DNA of 64,000 nt from Streptomyces monashensis. GTDB lineage: Bacteria; Actinomycetota; Actinomycetes; Streptomycetales; Streptomycetaceae. Both the position numbers and the translations under genes were made by a program. The number at the start of each line of letters is the position of its first letter. Position 1 is the stretch's first letter. The DNA is taken from contig NZ_MLYO01000060.1 in assembly GCF_001866665.1 (NCBI RefSeq), positions 1 to 64,000 of the forward strand. Direction: 5' to 3'. Positions 20,361-29,125 of this stretch are shown one piece after another. The notes under the pieces were generated by a model that saw only the letters and a program-made list of their open reading frames with translations, made no database searches and was not told the DNA's origin.

Positions 20361-22145
20361 TCAGACCGCCGCGGCCAGGGAGGTTGCGGTGGCGTCGGCG
20401 ACGGTCTGCCGCACCGGCGGTTCGAGCACCTCGAAGAGCGGGGTGAGCGCGCCCTTCAGGAACAGCTCGCGCATGAGGGTGCGCTGGATCTTGCCGCTGG
20501 TGGTCTTGCGGATGGTACCGGGCCGCACCAGGACCACGTTGCCCGCAGGGATCTGCAGTTCCTGGCCGAGGTAGCGCTGGATGCCGGTGGCAAGGCTGCG
20601 CAGGTCGGTGCCGACCGCGCTCAGCCGCACCTCCTGCACGACGACCAGGTGCTCCCGGTCGGTCTCCACGGTGAACACCGCGCCCGCGCCGATGCCGAGC
20701 GCCTTGTCGGTGCCCTGCACAGCCCGCTCGATGTCCTGCGGGTAGAGGTTGCGACCGGAGAAGATGATCAGCTCCTTGAGCCGGCCCGTGACGTACAGTT
20801 CGCCGTTTTCCAGCACGCCCAGGTCACCGGTGCGCAGCCAACCGCCCGCGTCCTCGCCGCCCCGGCCGTCGGCGATCTTCGCGTCGAAGATCTCCGTGGT
20901 GGTCAGCGGCCGGTTCCAGTACCCGGCGGCGACGCTGTCGCCCTTGGCCCAGATCTCGCCGACGGCGCCCTCGGGACGCTCCTGCCGGGTGTCCGGGTCG
21001 ACGATCTTCACGGTGAAGTCCCGGACGACGCCGCTGCTGACGAGGGTGCGGGCGGGTCCGCCGTCGTGCGGGTCGGCGAAGACGCCCTGTTCCAGGGCCG
21101 CCGGGTCGACGGTGCGCTGGGCGGGCCGGCGGTCCTTGGGCGTGCCGGAAACCAGGAGTGTCGTCTCGGCCATGCCGTAGCAGGGGAAGAAGGCCTCGGG
21201 GCGGAATCCGGCCGGGGCGAAGCGGGCGGCGAACGCCTTGAGGGTCTCGGCGCGCACCGGTTCGGCGCCGTTGCCGGCGCACTCCCAGCCGGACAGGTCC
21301 AGTTCGGCCAGCTGCTCGTCGGTGATGCGGCGCACGCACAAGTCGTAGGCGAAGTTGGGGCCGCCGCCGATGTTGGCGCCGTGGTCGCTGAACACCTTCA
21401 GCCAGCGCTGCGGGCGCCGCAGGAAGGACACCGGGGACAGCAGCACGGCCGAGGCGCCGACGTAGAGGGGGTGCAGGATGTGCCCGATGAGGCCCATGTC
21501 GTGGTAGAAGGGCAGCCAGCCGCCGAACCGGGAGCGCGCGCTGGTGCCGGCCGCGTGCTGGATGGCGGCCTCGTTGGCCAGCAGGTTGCGGTGGGAGACC
21601 ATCACCCCCTTGGGCTCGCTGGTCGAGCCGGAGGTGTACTGCAGGAAGGCCAGGTGCTCGGGCCCGAGGTCCGGCACCGTGTAGGCGGCCGGGTCGCCGT
21701 AGGCGGTGCCGTCGGTGGCCAGGCAGCGCACCTCGGTGAGGCCCTCGGCCGCCAGCCAGGCGGTGATCTCCGGCTCGTTGGCCGCGTCGGTGAGCACCGC
21801 GCGCACCTCGGCGTCCTTGAGGATGCCGGTGACGCGGCTGAAGTGCTGGCCCTGTTCGGTGGGCAGCGGGGCGGGCACGGCGACCGAACCGGCGTACAGG
21901 CAGCCGGTGAAGGCCTTGATGAAGCCGGTGCCGGAGGGGTACAGCAGCAGGACCTGGCCGCCGCCGGCGCCGTTCGCCTGCAGCCAGGAGGCGATACGGC
22001 GGGCGTCCTGGTCGAGCCCGGCGTACGTCAGGTGCTCGGGGACCGCGCCGCCCGCGTCGTCGGGCAGGAAGAGGAACGCGTCCTCGGAACCGAGCTCGGC
22101 CGTGCGTTCCAGGACCAGTTCCGTGAAGGTTCGGAAGCTTGTCAA
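20361..22145 (-). CDS. Fatty acyl-AMP ligase (FAAL) 1
   Basis: 594 aa adenylate-forming enzyme. Motifs are LQYTSGSTSEPKGVMVSH (P-loop), PCYGMAETTLLVSG, GWLRTGDLG and GRLKELIIFSGRNLYPQDIE, typical of FAALs that load fatty acids onto ACPs rather than CoA. The first codon is read as TTG 22145; no nearby in-frame ATG/GTG was found and the ribosome-binding site is weak. It opens the long minus-strand operon. The likely acceptor is the ACP at 16439-16717. A second FAAL with the same motif set is encoded at 50907-52670. Confidence 0.92.
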   Translation of the reverse strand: MTSFRTFTELVLERTAELGSEDAFLFLPDDAGGAVPEHLTYAGLDQDARRIASWLQANGAGGGQVLLLYPSGTGFIKAFTGCLYAGSVAVPAPLPTEQGQHFSRVTGILKDAEVRAVLTDAANEPEITAWLAAEGLTEVRCLATDGTAYGDPAAYTVPDLGPEHLAFLQYTSGSTSEPKGVMVSHRNLLANEAAIQHAAGTSARSRFGGWLPFYHDMGLIGHILHPLYVGASAVLLSPVSFLRRPQRWLKVFSDHGANIGGGPNFAYDLCVRRITDEQLAELDLSGWECAGNGAEPVRAETLKAFAARFAPAGFRPEAFFPCYGMAETTLLVSGTPKDRRPAQRTVDPAALEQGVFADPHDGGPARTLVSSGVVRDFTVKIVDPDTRQERPEGAVGEIWAKGDSVAAGYWNRPLTTTEIFDAKIADGRGGEDAGGWLRTGDLGVLENGELYVTGRLKELIIFSGRNLYPQDIERAVQGTDKALGIGAGAVFTVETDREHLVVVQEVRLSAVGTDLRSLATGIQRYLGQELQIPAGNVVLVRPGTIRKTTSGKIQRTLMRELFLKGALTPLFEVLEPPVRQTVADATATSLAAAV

Positions 22146-22291
22146 CGTCTTTGCCTGACCTCTCGGGATTCCGCAGGCGGTGGCGCCGGCGTCGGCGGTT
22201 GGGACGGTCTCGATCCTGGTTCGCCCCGCTAAGGCCTCGCTTGCGCTGGTCGCGGGCGTGACCGGCCGGGCCGGCCGGCCCCGGACATGGG

Positions 22292-22327
22292 CCTGCCGTC
22301 CGCCTCGGGGGAAGGGCGGACGGCAGG
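22292..22327 (-). terminator. Terminator hairpin after the FkbH-like gene
   Basis: A perfect 13-base stem (22292-22304 with 22315-22327) and 10-base loop lie about 25 bases past the FkbH stop in its direction of transcription. It implies that FAAL 1 and the operon behind it use their own promoter, within 22146-22290. Confidence 0.85.
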
Positions 22328-22350
22328 AGTCGGGGGCGCCGTGGCTGCGG

Positions 22351-24273
22351 CTACGAGATGAAGCGGGCCTGGAGCGTCACATGCGGCGGAATCGCCGGCA
22401 GCTCGGTCAGCGGGTGGCGGAAGTCCAGGGCGCCGTCCTCGGACGTGCCGGCGGTCTCGAAGCCCAGGGACGGGCAAAGGTCGCGCACCTTGTGGTTCTT
22501 GGCGGTCGGGCGGTACGCGGCGAGGACGGCGCGGGCGCCGGTGTCCCGAGCGTGGGCCAGCAGTGCGCCGAGTGCGGCCTGTTCGATGCCGCGGGCGAAG
22601 ACCCGGCAGCTGAGCAGCACGTTGTCGATGCGCAGCGCGTCACCGGCGCGCTCCGCGAACACCGCGCCGACCAGCCCGTTGTCGCCGAACCGGTCCCGGG
22701 AGCGGATCGCCAGGACGAGGTGGTGCGGCGAGTCGAGCAGGGCGTGCACGTCGGCGGGTTGCAGGCGCCGGGTGGTCAGGTTGAACTGGTTGGTGCGCAG
22801 GGTGATCTGGGAGAGCCGCGGCACGTCCGCCTCGGTGGCCGGGGCGACGGTGACGTGCACGCCCAGTGCCCGCAGGTACTCCTCCATGGTGGCGGCGCCG
22901 TCCAGCAGTTCCCGCCGCCCGGCGTCCGCCCGGTACTGGCCCGCACGTGCCCGGTCGGCCTCGGTCAGCTCGCGGGTGTCGAACCAGCCGTCGGCGAGCA
23001 GCCTGTCGATGTGCAGCGCGGGCTCCTCGTCGAGGCGTACCACCGCGACCTCGGGGATCGAGGCGGCGACCAGGCCGCACTCGAAGGGTGAGTCGTCGGC
23101 GAAGACGAAGCTGTCCACGCCGAGGTTGAGCCGGTCGGCGAGGGAGCGCAGATTGCCGTCCTTGGGGTGCCAGTTGGCGGTGACGGCGACGAAGTCGTCG
23201 GGCCGCAGGACCATGTCGGGATGACCGGCGATCACCCGCTCCACCGGCTCCTGGTCGTTCTTGCTGCACACGGCGAGCAGGACGCCCTGGGAACCGAGTT
23301 GCCTGACGGTCTTCTGGAAGGCGGCGAACGCCTCGCCGCGGTAGCTGCCGGCCATCTCGATGCCGTCGGGGCCGTCGTCGCCGAGGACGCCGTCCCACAG
23401 GGTGTGATCGAGGTCGACGACGAGCACCTTCTTCGTCCGGCCGCGCATCGCGCGGGCCAGGTGGGCGACCTCGCGGGCGTAGTGGCCGAGCAGTTCGGCG
23501 CCGAGGTGTTCCTTGGTGTAGAGGGCGAGCCTGCTGTCGCGGACCGGTCCGGACTCGGCGACCAGCGGTTCGAGGTCGACGACGTGCAGTCGCGGGTGGG
23601 TGAGTGCGAGGCGCAGCAGTCCGGTGTTGAACTCACGCCAGGCGATGGACAGTTCGGTGCGCGAACGGTGGTCGACGAGGTGGCGCAGGTGGGTGCCGAG
23701 CAGGGGCAGGGTGTTGAGGACCAGGGTGCCGGAGCCCTCGCGGACGTAACGCGCGGCGAGCCGCTCGAGGAGCGAGAGTTTGGCGGTCAGCGCGTCGGTC
23801 ACGTCCGACACCCGCCAGGGCAGGGGAAGTTCGTCGAAGAGGACCTGGGCGTCGAGCACCACGAGGGACAGGTCGGTGTCCGTGGCGTACAGCGGCCCGG
23901 CGGTGTCCCGCAGGTCGCGCAGCCAGGAGTCGTGATCGCCGGTGATCGCGTGCAACGGGACGCCGTGGCGGGCGAGTTCGGCGGTGAGCGGACCGGTGAG
24001 CGCGTCGAGGGTGCCGTGCCCGGAGACCGTGACGGTCAGCGGTACGGCGTCGGGGTGCCGGGCGTGGATCTCGGCGGCGTCGACACGGGCCAGCAGCCGG
24101 CCGACGCGGGTCAGGTCGGCGGACGCGGTGGGCCCGTGCGCGAGCGACGCCAGCAGTCCGGGCACCGCGGGGAACTCGGCGGCCAGCCGCCCGCTGCGGT
24201 GCAGCTCGCGGATCCGGTCCAGCGCCTCGGCCCGGTCGGCCGGCCCGGGCCTGGTCGTTACGGGTGCGGTCAC
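22351..24273 (-). CDS. FkbH-like HAD-family glyceryl transferase/phosphatase
   Basis: 640 aa. FkbH proteins take 1,3-bisphosphoglycerate, dephosphorylate it and load a glyceryl unit onto an ACP. An N-terminal domain of about 275 aa (SGNH-like in homologues) precedes the HAD core with VVDLDHTLWDG (Asp287), VCSKND and FADDSPFE. The C-terminal part (about 470-620) is GNAT-like (LRTNQFNLTTRR). The GTG start has GAGGAAGAGGCC upstream. FkbH also feeds methoxymalonyl-ACP pathways, but the expected dehydrogenase and O-methyltransferase partners are missing here, while KASIII, ACP, E2-type acyltransferase and hydrolase fit a tetronate. Confidence 0.92.
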   Translation of the reverse strand: MTAPVTTRPGPADRAEALDRIRELHRSGRLAAEFPAVPGLLASLAHGPTASADLTRVGRLLARVDAAEIHARHPDAVPLTVTVSGHGTLDALTGPLTAELARHGVPLHAITGDHDSWLRDLRDTAGPLYATDTDLSLVVLDAQVLFDELPLPWRVSDVTDALTAKLSLLERLAARYVREGSGTLVLNTLPLLGTHLRHLVDHRSRTELSIAWREFNTGLLRLALTHPRLHVVDLEPLVAESGPVRDSRLALYTKEHLGAELLGHYAREVAHLARAMRGRTKKVLVVDLDHTLWDGVLGDDGPDGIEMAGSYRGEAFAAFQKTVRQLGSQGVLLAVCSKNDQEPVERVIAGHPDMVLRPDDFVAVTANWHPKDGNLRSLADRLNLGVDSFVFADDSPFECGLVAASIPEVAVVRLDEEPALHIDRLLADGWFDTRELTEADRARAGQYRADAGRRELLDGAATMEEYLRALGVHVTVAPATEADVPRLSQITLRTNQFNLTTRRLQPADVHALLDSPHHLVLAIRSRDRFGDNGLVGAVFAERAGDALRIDNVLLSCRVFARGIEQAALGALLAHARDTGARAVLAAYRPTAKNHKVRDLCPSLGFETAGTSEDGALDFRHPLTELPAIPPHVTLQARFIS

Positions 24274-24712
24274 GGCCTCTTCCTCACTAGTCGGTGACGG
24301 CGGGGGTGGGGGCGGAGGTTCGCGGGCGGGGACGGTCGGGGTGCGGGTCGGGACGACGTGCGGGGACGAGCCACGTGCCGGGACAACCGACGTACGGGGA
24401 CGGCCCGCGTGCCGGGACGGACGGCGTGCGGGGACGCGGGGCCGGGGTGCGCGGCCGCACACCCCGGATGCCGGACCCGGCGGCCGGAACGCACGTCGTA
24501 CGGCCCGGTGGGGAGCCGGACGACCGGAACGCAGCCTGCACACACCGGCACACGACCGGACGACCGGAACGCAGGCCGACCGCACCGGCGCACGAACCGC
24601 ACGGCCGCGGTACACGGCCGCACAGCCGCTGCCCGTCCGACGGACGCGGCACGCGGCCGGAGCGTGAGCCGGGCGGGTGCGGTGTGCGGCCGGGTGGGCC
24701 GGGTGTGGTGGC
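24274..24712. repeat. Intergenic stretch with 17-bp tandem repeats and a 19-bp direct repeat
   Basis: No believable gene. Six units of 17 bases run in perfect register from 24341 to 24442, with consensus GTGCGGGGACG followed by six variable bases ending in C. Further on, CCGGACGACCGGAACGCAG occurs exactly at 24516-24534 and again at 24556-24574. The period of 17 is not a multiple of 3, which argues against protein repeats. The promoter of the FkbH-like gene must lie at the left end. Confidence 0.75.
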
Positions 24713-25411
24713 TCACGCCGGTGCCGCCGTCCTCGGGCTGCCCTTCGCGGTTCCGTCCAGGCGGGCCCGGGTGCGCCGGCGCAGGCGCCGGCCGGCGGCG
24801 CGGTACAGCAGGCGCACCGGTCCCGGCAGGCGGCCGAGGAACTCGGCGTACCGGTCGGGGCCGGCGGCCTCGCCGAGGGCGCCGAGCATGTACAGGCGGT
24901 GGGCCTTGGGTACCGCGGCCCGGCCGCGTTCGCTGAGCACCGCCCACTCCTCGGCGGTGAAGCGGCCGGGCACGAGCGGGAGGATGTGCTTCTCCTCGTC
25001 GCCGAGATGGGCGTCGAGGGCGGGCAGCAGCCCGTCGAGCGCGTCGGCGAGCCGGTTCCGCAGCGCGGGGTCGGCGCCGGTGCGCCAGGCGGGCAGCACC
25101 TGCCGAACCCGGTCGAGGGCGTCGGCGATCCGCTCGTGCTGCTCCTCCATGCGTACGGTGAGCGCGGGCTCGATCGCCGGGTCGTCCTTCAGCCGCGGCC
25201 AGACCAGCTCGTCCTCGGCGAGATGATGCTCCGTCAGCATGATGCCGAGCGCGCCGAGATGGTCCGCGACGACGGCACTGCGCGCGGTGTCCCCGGCGGC
25301 GACGCCGCGCACCAGCGCCACCGAAGCGCGGTACTCCTGTGTGAAGAGCCGGTGCACCACCACCATCTCACCGGTGTCCGGCAGTGCTTCCCGCCCGTTC
25401 CTGGCCGACAT
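24713..25411 (-). CDS. Hemerythrin-like HHE domain protein
   Basis: 232 aa, mostly helical. It has the His/Glu pattern of a di-iron hemerythrin: VVVHRLFTQEYR, TEHHLAEDELVWP, RMEEQHERIADALD and LDAHLGDEEKHILP. After about residue 150 follow a helical segment and a basic C-terminus (RRLRRRTRARL). Such proteins bind oxygen, nitric oxide or iron, or act as oxidases. It is divergent from the FAD monooxygenase, and its link to the pathway is unknown. I take ATG 25411; GTG 25420 is possible. Confidence 0.8.
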   Translation of the reverse strand: MSARNGREALPDTGEMVVVHRLFTQEYRASVALVRGVAAGDTARSAVVADHLGALGIMLTEHHLAEDELVWPRLKDDPAIEPALTVRMEEQHERIADALDRVRQVLPAWRTGADPALRNRLADALDGLLPALDAHLGDEEKHILPLVPGRFTAEEWAVLSERGRAAVPKAHRLYMLGALGEAAGPDRYAEFLGRLPGPVRLLYRAAGRRLRRRTRARLDGTAKGSPRTAAPA

Positions 25412-25598
25412 CCGTCTCACCCTGGCCTTCGTGATCGGTTGTTGCGACCGGATCCTGTCCGGCCGCCCTTAAGCGGCTCTTGTGCTGCGCCGGCCGACCG
25501 CCGGCCGGTGCCGCAGGTGGCGCCGCACACCACAAGCGGCCCTTTAGGCGGGCCGCCGACGCTCGGCGCGACCATCACTTCCGTGGAGAGGCAGCGCG
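25412..25598. promoter_or_regulatory. Divergent promoter region with AAGCGGCYCTT repeats
   Basis: The region lies between the hemerythrin-like gene (-) and the monooxygenase gene (+). AAGCGGCTCTT at 25471-25481 recurs as AAGCGGCCCTT at 25534-25544, 63 bases (six helical turns) apart. The second copy runs into CTTTAG, the half-site seen in the two other divergent promoter regions at 32.2 kb and 48.05 kb. It may be an activator-binding array. Confidence 0.45.
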
Positions 25599-26873
25599 AT
25601 GGCAGCGGCTGTACAAGCGCAGGTCTGTGTGGTGGGAGGGGGGCCCGCGGGACTCACCCTCGCCCTGGAACTGGCCCGGAGGTCCGTCTCCGTCGTGGTC
25701 GTGGAGCAGAGCTCCCGCTTCGACCGGTCCTTCCGCGGTGAGTCCATCTCGCCCGACTCGGTGTGGCTGCTGGAGCGCATGGGCGTCCTCCAGGGTCTGC
25801 GTGACCAGACCCTGGAGACCCGCAGACTGGAGATCAGCGACCAGGGCCGTACGGTGCTCAGGGCCGACTTCTCGCAGTACCGGCAGCCCTGTCCGTTCCC
25901 GTTGGAACTGCCACAGCCACCGCTGCTCGAAGCGCTGGCCGCGCAGGGCGGCACATTGCCGGAGTTCCGGCTGCTGCGCCGCACCACCGCGACGGCGCTG
26001 CGCACCGAGGGCACCCGGGTGACCGGGGTGCGCTGCAAGGGGCCCGACGGTGAGTTCGAGGTGGCGGCCGCGCTGACCGTGGGCGCCGACGGGCGGTTCA
26101 GCAAGATCCGGGAGATGTCCGGGCTGACGTACCGGAAGCAGCCGCTGGAACGGGACTTCGTGTGGTTCAAGGTGCCCCGGCCCAAGGTGTGGGACGGCCA
26201 CACCTACCGGGTCCGCATCGTGGGTGCCCGGCACGGTCTGTTCATTCCGACGGTGCCGGACCTGGTCCGGGTCGGCTTCAACATCCCCAAGGGCGGGCTG
26301 AAGGAGCTGCGCGCCCAGGGCATCGGCGCTCTGCACGCCCGCATGGACGAACTCGCGCCGGAGATCTCCGACCAGGTGCGCACCGCGGTCACCGCGTGGT
26401 CGCACACCTCGATGCTGGACATCTTCACCACCGTCGTACCGCACTGGTCGCGGCCCGGGCTGGTGCTGGTCGGCGACGCCGCGCACACCCTGACGCCGGT
26501 ACTGGGCCAGGGCGTGAACCACGCGATCACCGATGCCGCGGTGCTGGCCCGGCTGGTGGCGCCGGCGCTGCGCGAGCGGGACACCGCCGCCGCCGTGGGC
26601 CGGGCGACACTGCACTTCCAGCAGGAGCGGGACGCCTCGGTGGCCCGGGCGCGCGCCCTCCAGCTGCGCCAGGAGCGGGCGTTCGCCCTGTCCGGCCCGC
26701 TCCCGGTGCTGCTGCGCCGCGCGGTGTACCGGCTGGTGGACGCGAGCGGCCCGGTCAAGCGCCGGATGCTGTCCGGCATCTACTACCCCTTGCAGCAGGA
26801 GCACCGGATCCGGCCGTTCGCCGTGGCTCCGGTGCCCGCGACGCGCGCCGGTGCCGGTGCCGAGGCCGCCTGA
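25599..26873 (+). CDS. FAD-dependent monooxygenase (PHBH/geranylgeranyl-reductase type fold)
   Basis: 424 aa. The FAD dinucleotide motif is CVVGGGPAGLTLALELARR at the N-terminus, followed by GRFSKIRE (GD-like middle motif) and LVLVGDAAHTLTPVLGQGVNHAI (second FAD motif). This is the pattern of flavin hydroxylases, with some relatives being halogenases. The halogenase WxWxIP motif is not seen, so hydroxylation or epoxidation is more likely. It stands 111 bases before a P450 on the same strand, so the two oxidative tailoring genes are probably co-transcribed. GGAGAGGCAGCGCG precedes the ATG. Confidence 0.87.
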   Translation: MAAAVQAQVCVVGGGPAGLTLALELARRSVSVVVVEQSSRFDRSFRGESISPDSVWLLERMGVLQGLRDQTLETRRLEISDQGRTVLRADFSQYRQPCPFPLELPQPPLLEALAAQGGTLPEFRLLRRTTATALRTEGTRVTGVRCKGPDGEFEVAAALTVGADGRFSKIREMSGLTYRKQPLERDFVWFKVPRPKVWDGHTYRVRIVGARHGLFIPTVPDLVRVGFNIPKGGLKELRAQGIGALHARMDELAPEISDQVRTAVTAWSHTSMLDIFTTVVPHWSRPGLVLVGDAAHTLTPVLGQGVNHAITDAAVLARLVAPALRERDTAAAVGRATLHFQQERDASVARARALQLRQERAFALSGPLPVLLRRAVYRLVDASGPVKRRMLSGIYYPLQQEHRIRPFAVAPVPATRAGAGAEAA

Positions 26874-26984
26874 ACCCGACGCCGCGCGGCTCCTCCCCCG
26901 CCCCCTGCCCACTTCTTCCCGCCTGCACCCCTCCGTCCACCCGCTCACGTCTTTCCGCCCTCTCACGCAGAACAGGACGACCCG

Positions 26985-28205
26985 ATGCCCCTGAGCCCCG
27001 AAGCGCCCCGCGCCGCCGGCGAGGTGCTCCCCTACCCGTTCGAGCAGCCGCCCGGCCTCGCGCAGTGCCCGATGTACGCCCATCTGCGCGAGACGGACCC
27101 GGTCGCCGAGGTCCGGATGCCGAGCGGCGACCACGCCTATCTCGTGACCCGCTACGAGGACGTGCGCACCGTGCTGTCCGACGCCCGGTTCAGCCGGGCC
27201 GCGACCCTGGAGCCGGGGGCGCCCCGGCTGGCGGCGGCGCCGCAGAACTTCAAGAGCCTGCTCAACATGGACCCGCCCGAGCACACCCGGGTGCGCAAAC
27301 TGGTCTCCCGCGAGTTCACCGCCCGGCGGGTGAACGCGCTGCGGCCGCGGATCCAGGAACACACCGACGCGCTGCTGGACGCGATGGCCGCCGCCGGGCC
27401 CCCGGTGGACCTGGTGCCGACGTTCGCGTTCCAGGTGCCGGTGACGGTCATCTGTGAGCTGCTCGGAGTGCCGTTCGCGGACCGTGAGGACTTCGCGGCC
27501 TGGTCGCGGGTGTTCCTGGCCACCACCTCCGTGACCAAGGAGGAGATGCTGGGCGCGCAGCTGGCCCTGCGCGACTACCTCGCCTCGCTGGTGGCCGCCA
27601 AGCGCGAGCGGCCGGGCGACGACCTGCTGTCCGCGCTGGTGTCCATCCACGACGAGGACGACGACCGGCTGCGTGAGGAGGAGCTGATCTTCCTCGGCAT
27701 CAGCCTGCTGGTCGCCGGGCACGAGACCACCGTCAACCAGATCGCCAACAGCGTGGTCGCCCTGCTCACCCACCCCGAGCAGCTCGAACGGCTGCGCAAG
27801 GATCCGGACCTGGTCGCAGGCGCGGTCGAGGAACTGCTGCGGCTGCACCCGCCGGGCAACGAGGCGCTGCTGCGCATCACGCTGGAGGACGTGGAGCTGG
27901 GCGGCGTGACGATTCCGAAGGGCAGTGCGGTGCTGCCGAGCCTCAGCTCGGCGAACCGGGACCGGCGTCAGTTCGACGACCCCGACGTGATCGACTTCGA
28001 CCGGCCGGTCAACGCGCACTTCGCCTTCAGCCACGGCACCCACTACTGCCTCGGCTCGGGGCTGGCCCGCGCCGAGCTGCAGATCGCCGTCGCCTCCCTG
28101 ATCCGGCGCTTCCCGACCCTGCGCCTCGCGGTGCCGGAGGAGGAACTGCGCCGGCCCGAGGGGATGCTGGTGCACGGGATCGCCTCCCTTCCGGTGGCCT
28201 GGTGA
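26985..28205 (+). CDS. Cytochrome P450
   Basis: 406 aa bacterial class I P450. I-helix motif is VAGHETTVNQI near residue 245, with the ExxR-equivalent region EELLRLHPPGNEALLR and the haem loop FSHGTHYCLGSGLARAE with the ligand Cys near residue 350. Redox partners are not adjacent; a ferredoxin is encoded at 3556-3879. AGGACGACCCG precedes the ATG. It probably oxidises the polyketide or type III PKS product, together with the monooxygenase upstream. Confidence 0.93.
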   Translation: MPLSPEAPRAAGEVLPYPFEQPPGLAQCPMYAHLRETDPVAEVRMPSGDHAYLVTRYEDVRTVLSDARFSRAATLEPGAPRLAAAPQNFKSLLNMDPPEHTRVRKLVSREFTARRVNALRPRIQEHTDALLDAMAAAGPPVDLVPTFAFQVPVTVICELLGVPFADREDFAAWSRVFLATTSVTKEEMLGAQLALRDYLASLVAAKRERPGDDLLSALVSIHDEDDDRLREEELIFLGISLLVAGHETTVNQIANSVVALLTHPEQLERLRKDPDLVAGAVEELLRLHPPGNEALLRITLEDVELGGVTIPKGSAVLPSLSSANRDRRQFDDPDVIDFDRPVNAHFAFSHGTHYCLGSGLARAELQIAVASLIRRFPTLRLAVPEEELRRPEGMLVHGIASLPVAW

Positions 28206-28526
28206 ACGGATTTGCGCGACAGCTGAGTTGATACGCACGACCGACCGGGCCCCGGCGCACCGCGCGCCGGGGCCCCCTCGCCTCCGACACCCCTCCGCAC
28301 CCCTCCGGCACCAGCCCCACACCGGCCGGCCCGGATCCGGCACCCTGACCGGCCCGGAGGCGAGGCCGTGCGGGGGCGGGCCGTGTCTCCCGACCGGTAC
28401 GCCGTCCCGCCGACGCCCGCCCTGCCGCGCCGCTCGCGCTCCGCGGCCGAACCGCGACCCACACCGGGTCGACGCCCCGCGGGCGCCCCGGCCGACGCAC
28501 CACCGAGCCCCGGCCGGGTGGTGCTG
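28206..28526. terminator. Convergent intergenic region with GC-rich terminator
   Basis: A perfect 12-base stem at 28247-28258 / 28264-28275 with a 5-base loop lies 42 bases after the P450 stop. The remaining ~250 bases up to the convergent SRPBCC gene are Pro/Arg-coding-like GC-rich sequence with nothing I can assign. Confidence 0.8.
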
Positions 28527-29123
28527 TCAACGGGTCTGTGCCGTCACCCGCTGCTTCAACGCCTCGTTCATCGCCTGGAACTGAGGCAGTGTGCCGTGCT
28601 CGAGGCCCTTCTCGACGAACGGGACGAGGGTGCCGGTGAAGCTCTCGCTCTGGGTGAGCCGCACCGTGCCGGGACCGGTGCGCTCGATGACGAAGCGGTG
28701 TTCGGCGTCGACGAGCCAGCCGGGGCCGACCCTGCCGAGCCAGCGCAGCTCGCGGCCGGGCCGGGCGACGAGGACCTCGGGGGTGAAGGTGGAGGCCTTG
28801 CCGTCCTGTTCCATACGGTTGCGCATCGTCGCCCCGGGCCGCAGCCGGCCGTCGGTGGAGGTGATCTCGGCGCGGGTGACGAACGGGTTCCACTGCGGAT
28901 AGGCGCCGAAATCGGTGAGCACCGCCCAGACCCGCTCCGGCGCGGCGTTGATCTCCACGGAGGCGGTGAGCAGCACGGGGTGGGTGTGGGTCCACCAGGT
29001 GTAGCAGCCGAGCGAGGCCACGAGGCCGGACAGCGACAGCAGTAACAGCCGGCGGCGCCGACGCGGCGGCCGGGCCGTGGGGCCCGGTGCCGACCGCGGG
29101 CTCGCGGTCCAGGCGACAGACAT
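28527..29123 (-). CDS. Membrane-anchored SRPBCC (polyketide cyclase/START-like) protein, TTA-containing
   Basis: 198 aa. A basic N-terminus leads into one hydrophobic segment (about 26-42, LLLLSLSGLVASLGCY), then an SRPBCC fold with ASVEINAAPERVWAVLTDFG and YPQWNPFV. Such domains bind lipids or aromatic ligands. Codon 27 (29043-29045 on the plus strand) is TTA, so translation should need the bldA tRNA. The TetR gene lies 2 bases upstream and supplies the site GGAGAGGACCTGACC. A role in resistance, transport or lipid handling alongside TetR is likely. Confidence 0.82.
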   Translation of the reverse strand: MSVAWTASPRSAPGPTARPPRRRRRLLLLSLSGLVASLGCYTWWTHTHPVLLTASVEINAAPERVWAVLTDFGAYPQWNPFVTRAEITSTDGRLRPGATMRNRMEQDGKASTFTPEVLVARPGRELRWLGRVGPGWLVDAEHRFVIERTGPGTVRLTQSESFTGTLVPFVEKGLEHGTLPQFQAMNEALKQRVTAQTR

Positions 29124-29125
29124 GG

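Noticed and set aside
22351..24273. FkbH as part of a methoxymalonyl-ACP pathway
   Set aside because: The 3-hydroxyacyl-CoA dehydrogenase and O-methyltransferase partners are not beside it, while KASIII, lone E2-type acyltransferase and hydrolase fit tetronate formation.
24341..24574. CRISPR array
   Set aside because: Units of 17 bases follow one another without unique spacers, and no cas genes are present.
25599..26873. Flavin-dependent halogenase
   Set aside because: No WxWxIP motif was found; FAD motifs alone fit a monooxygenase.
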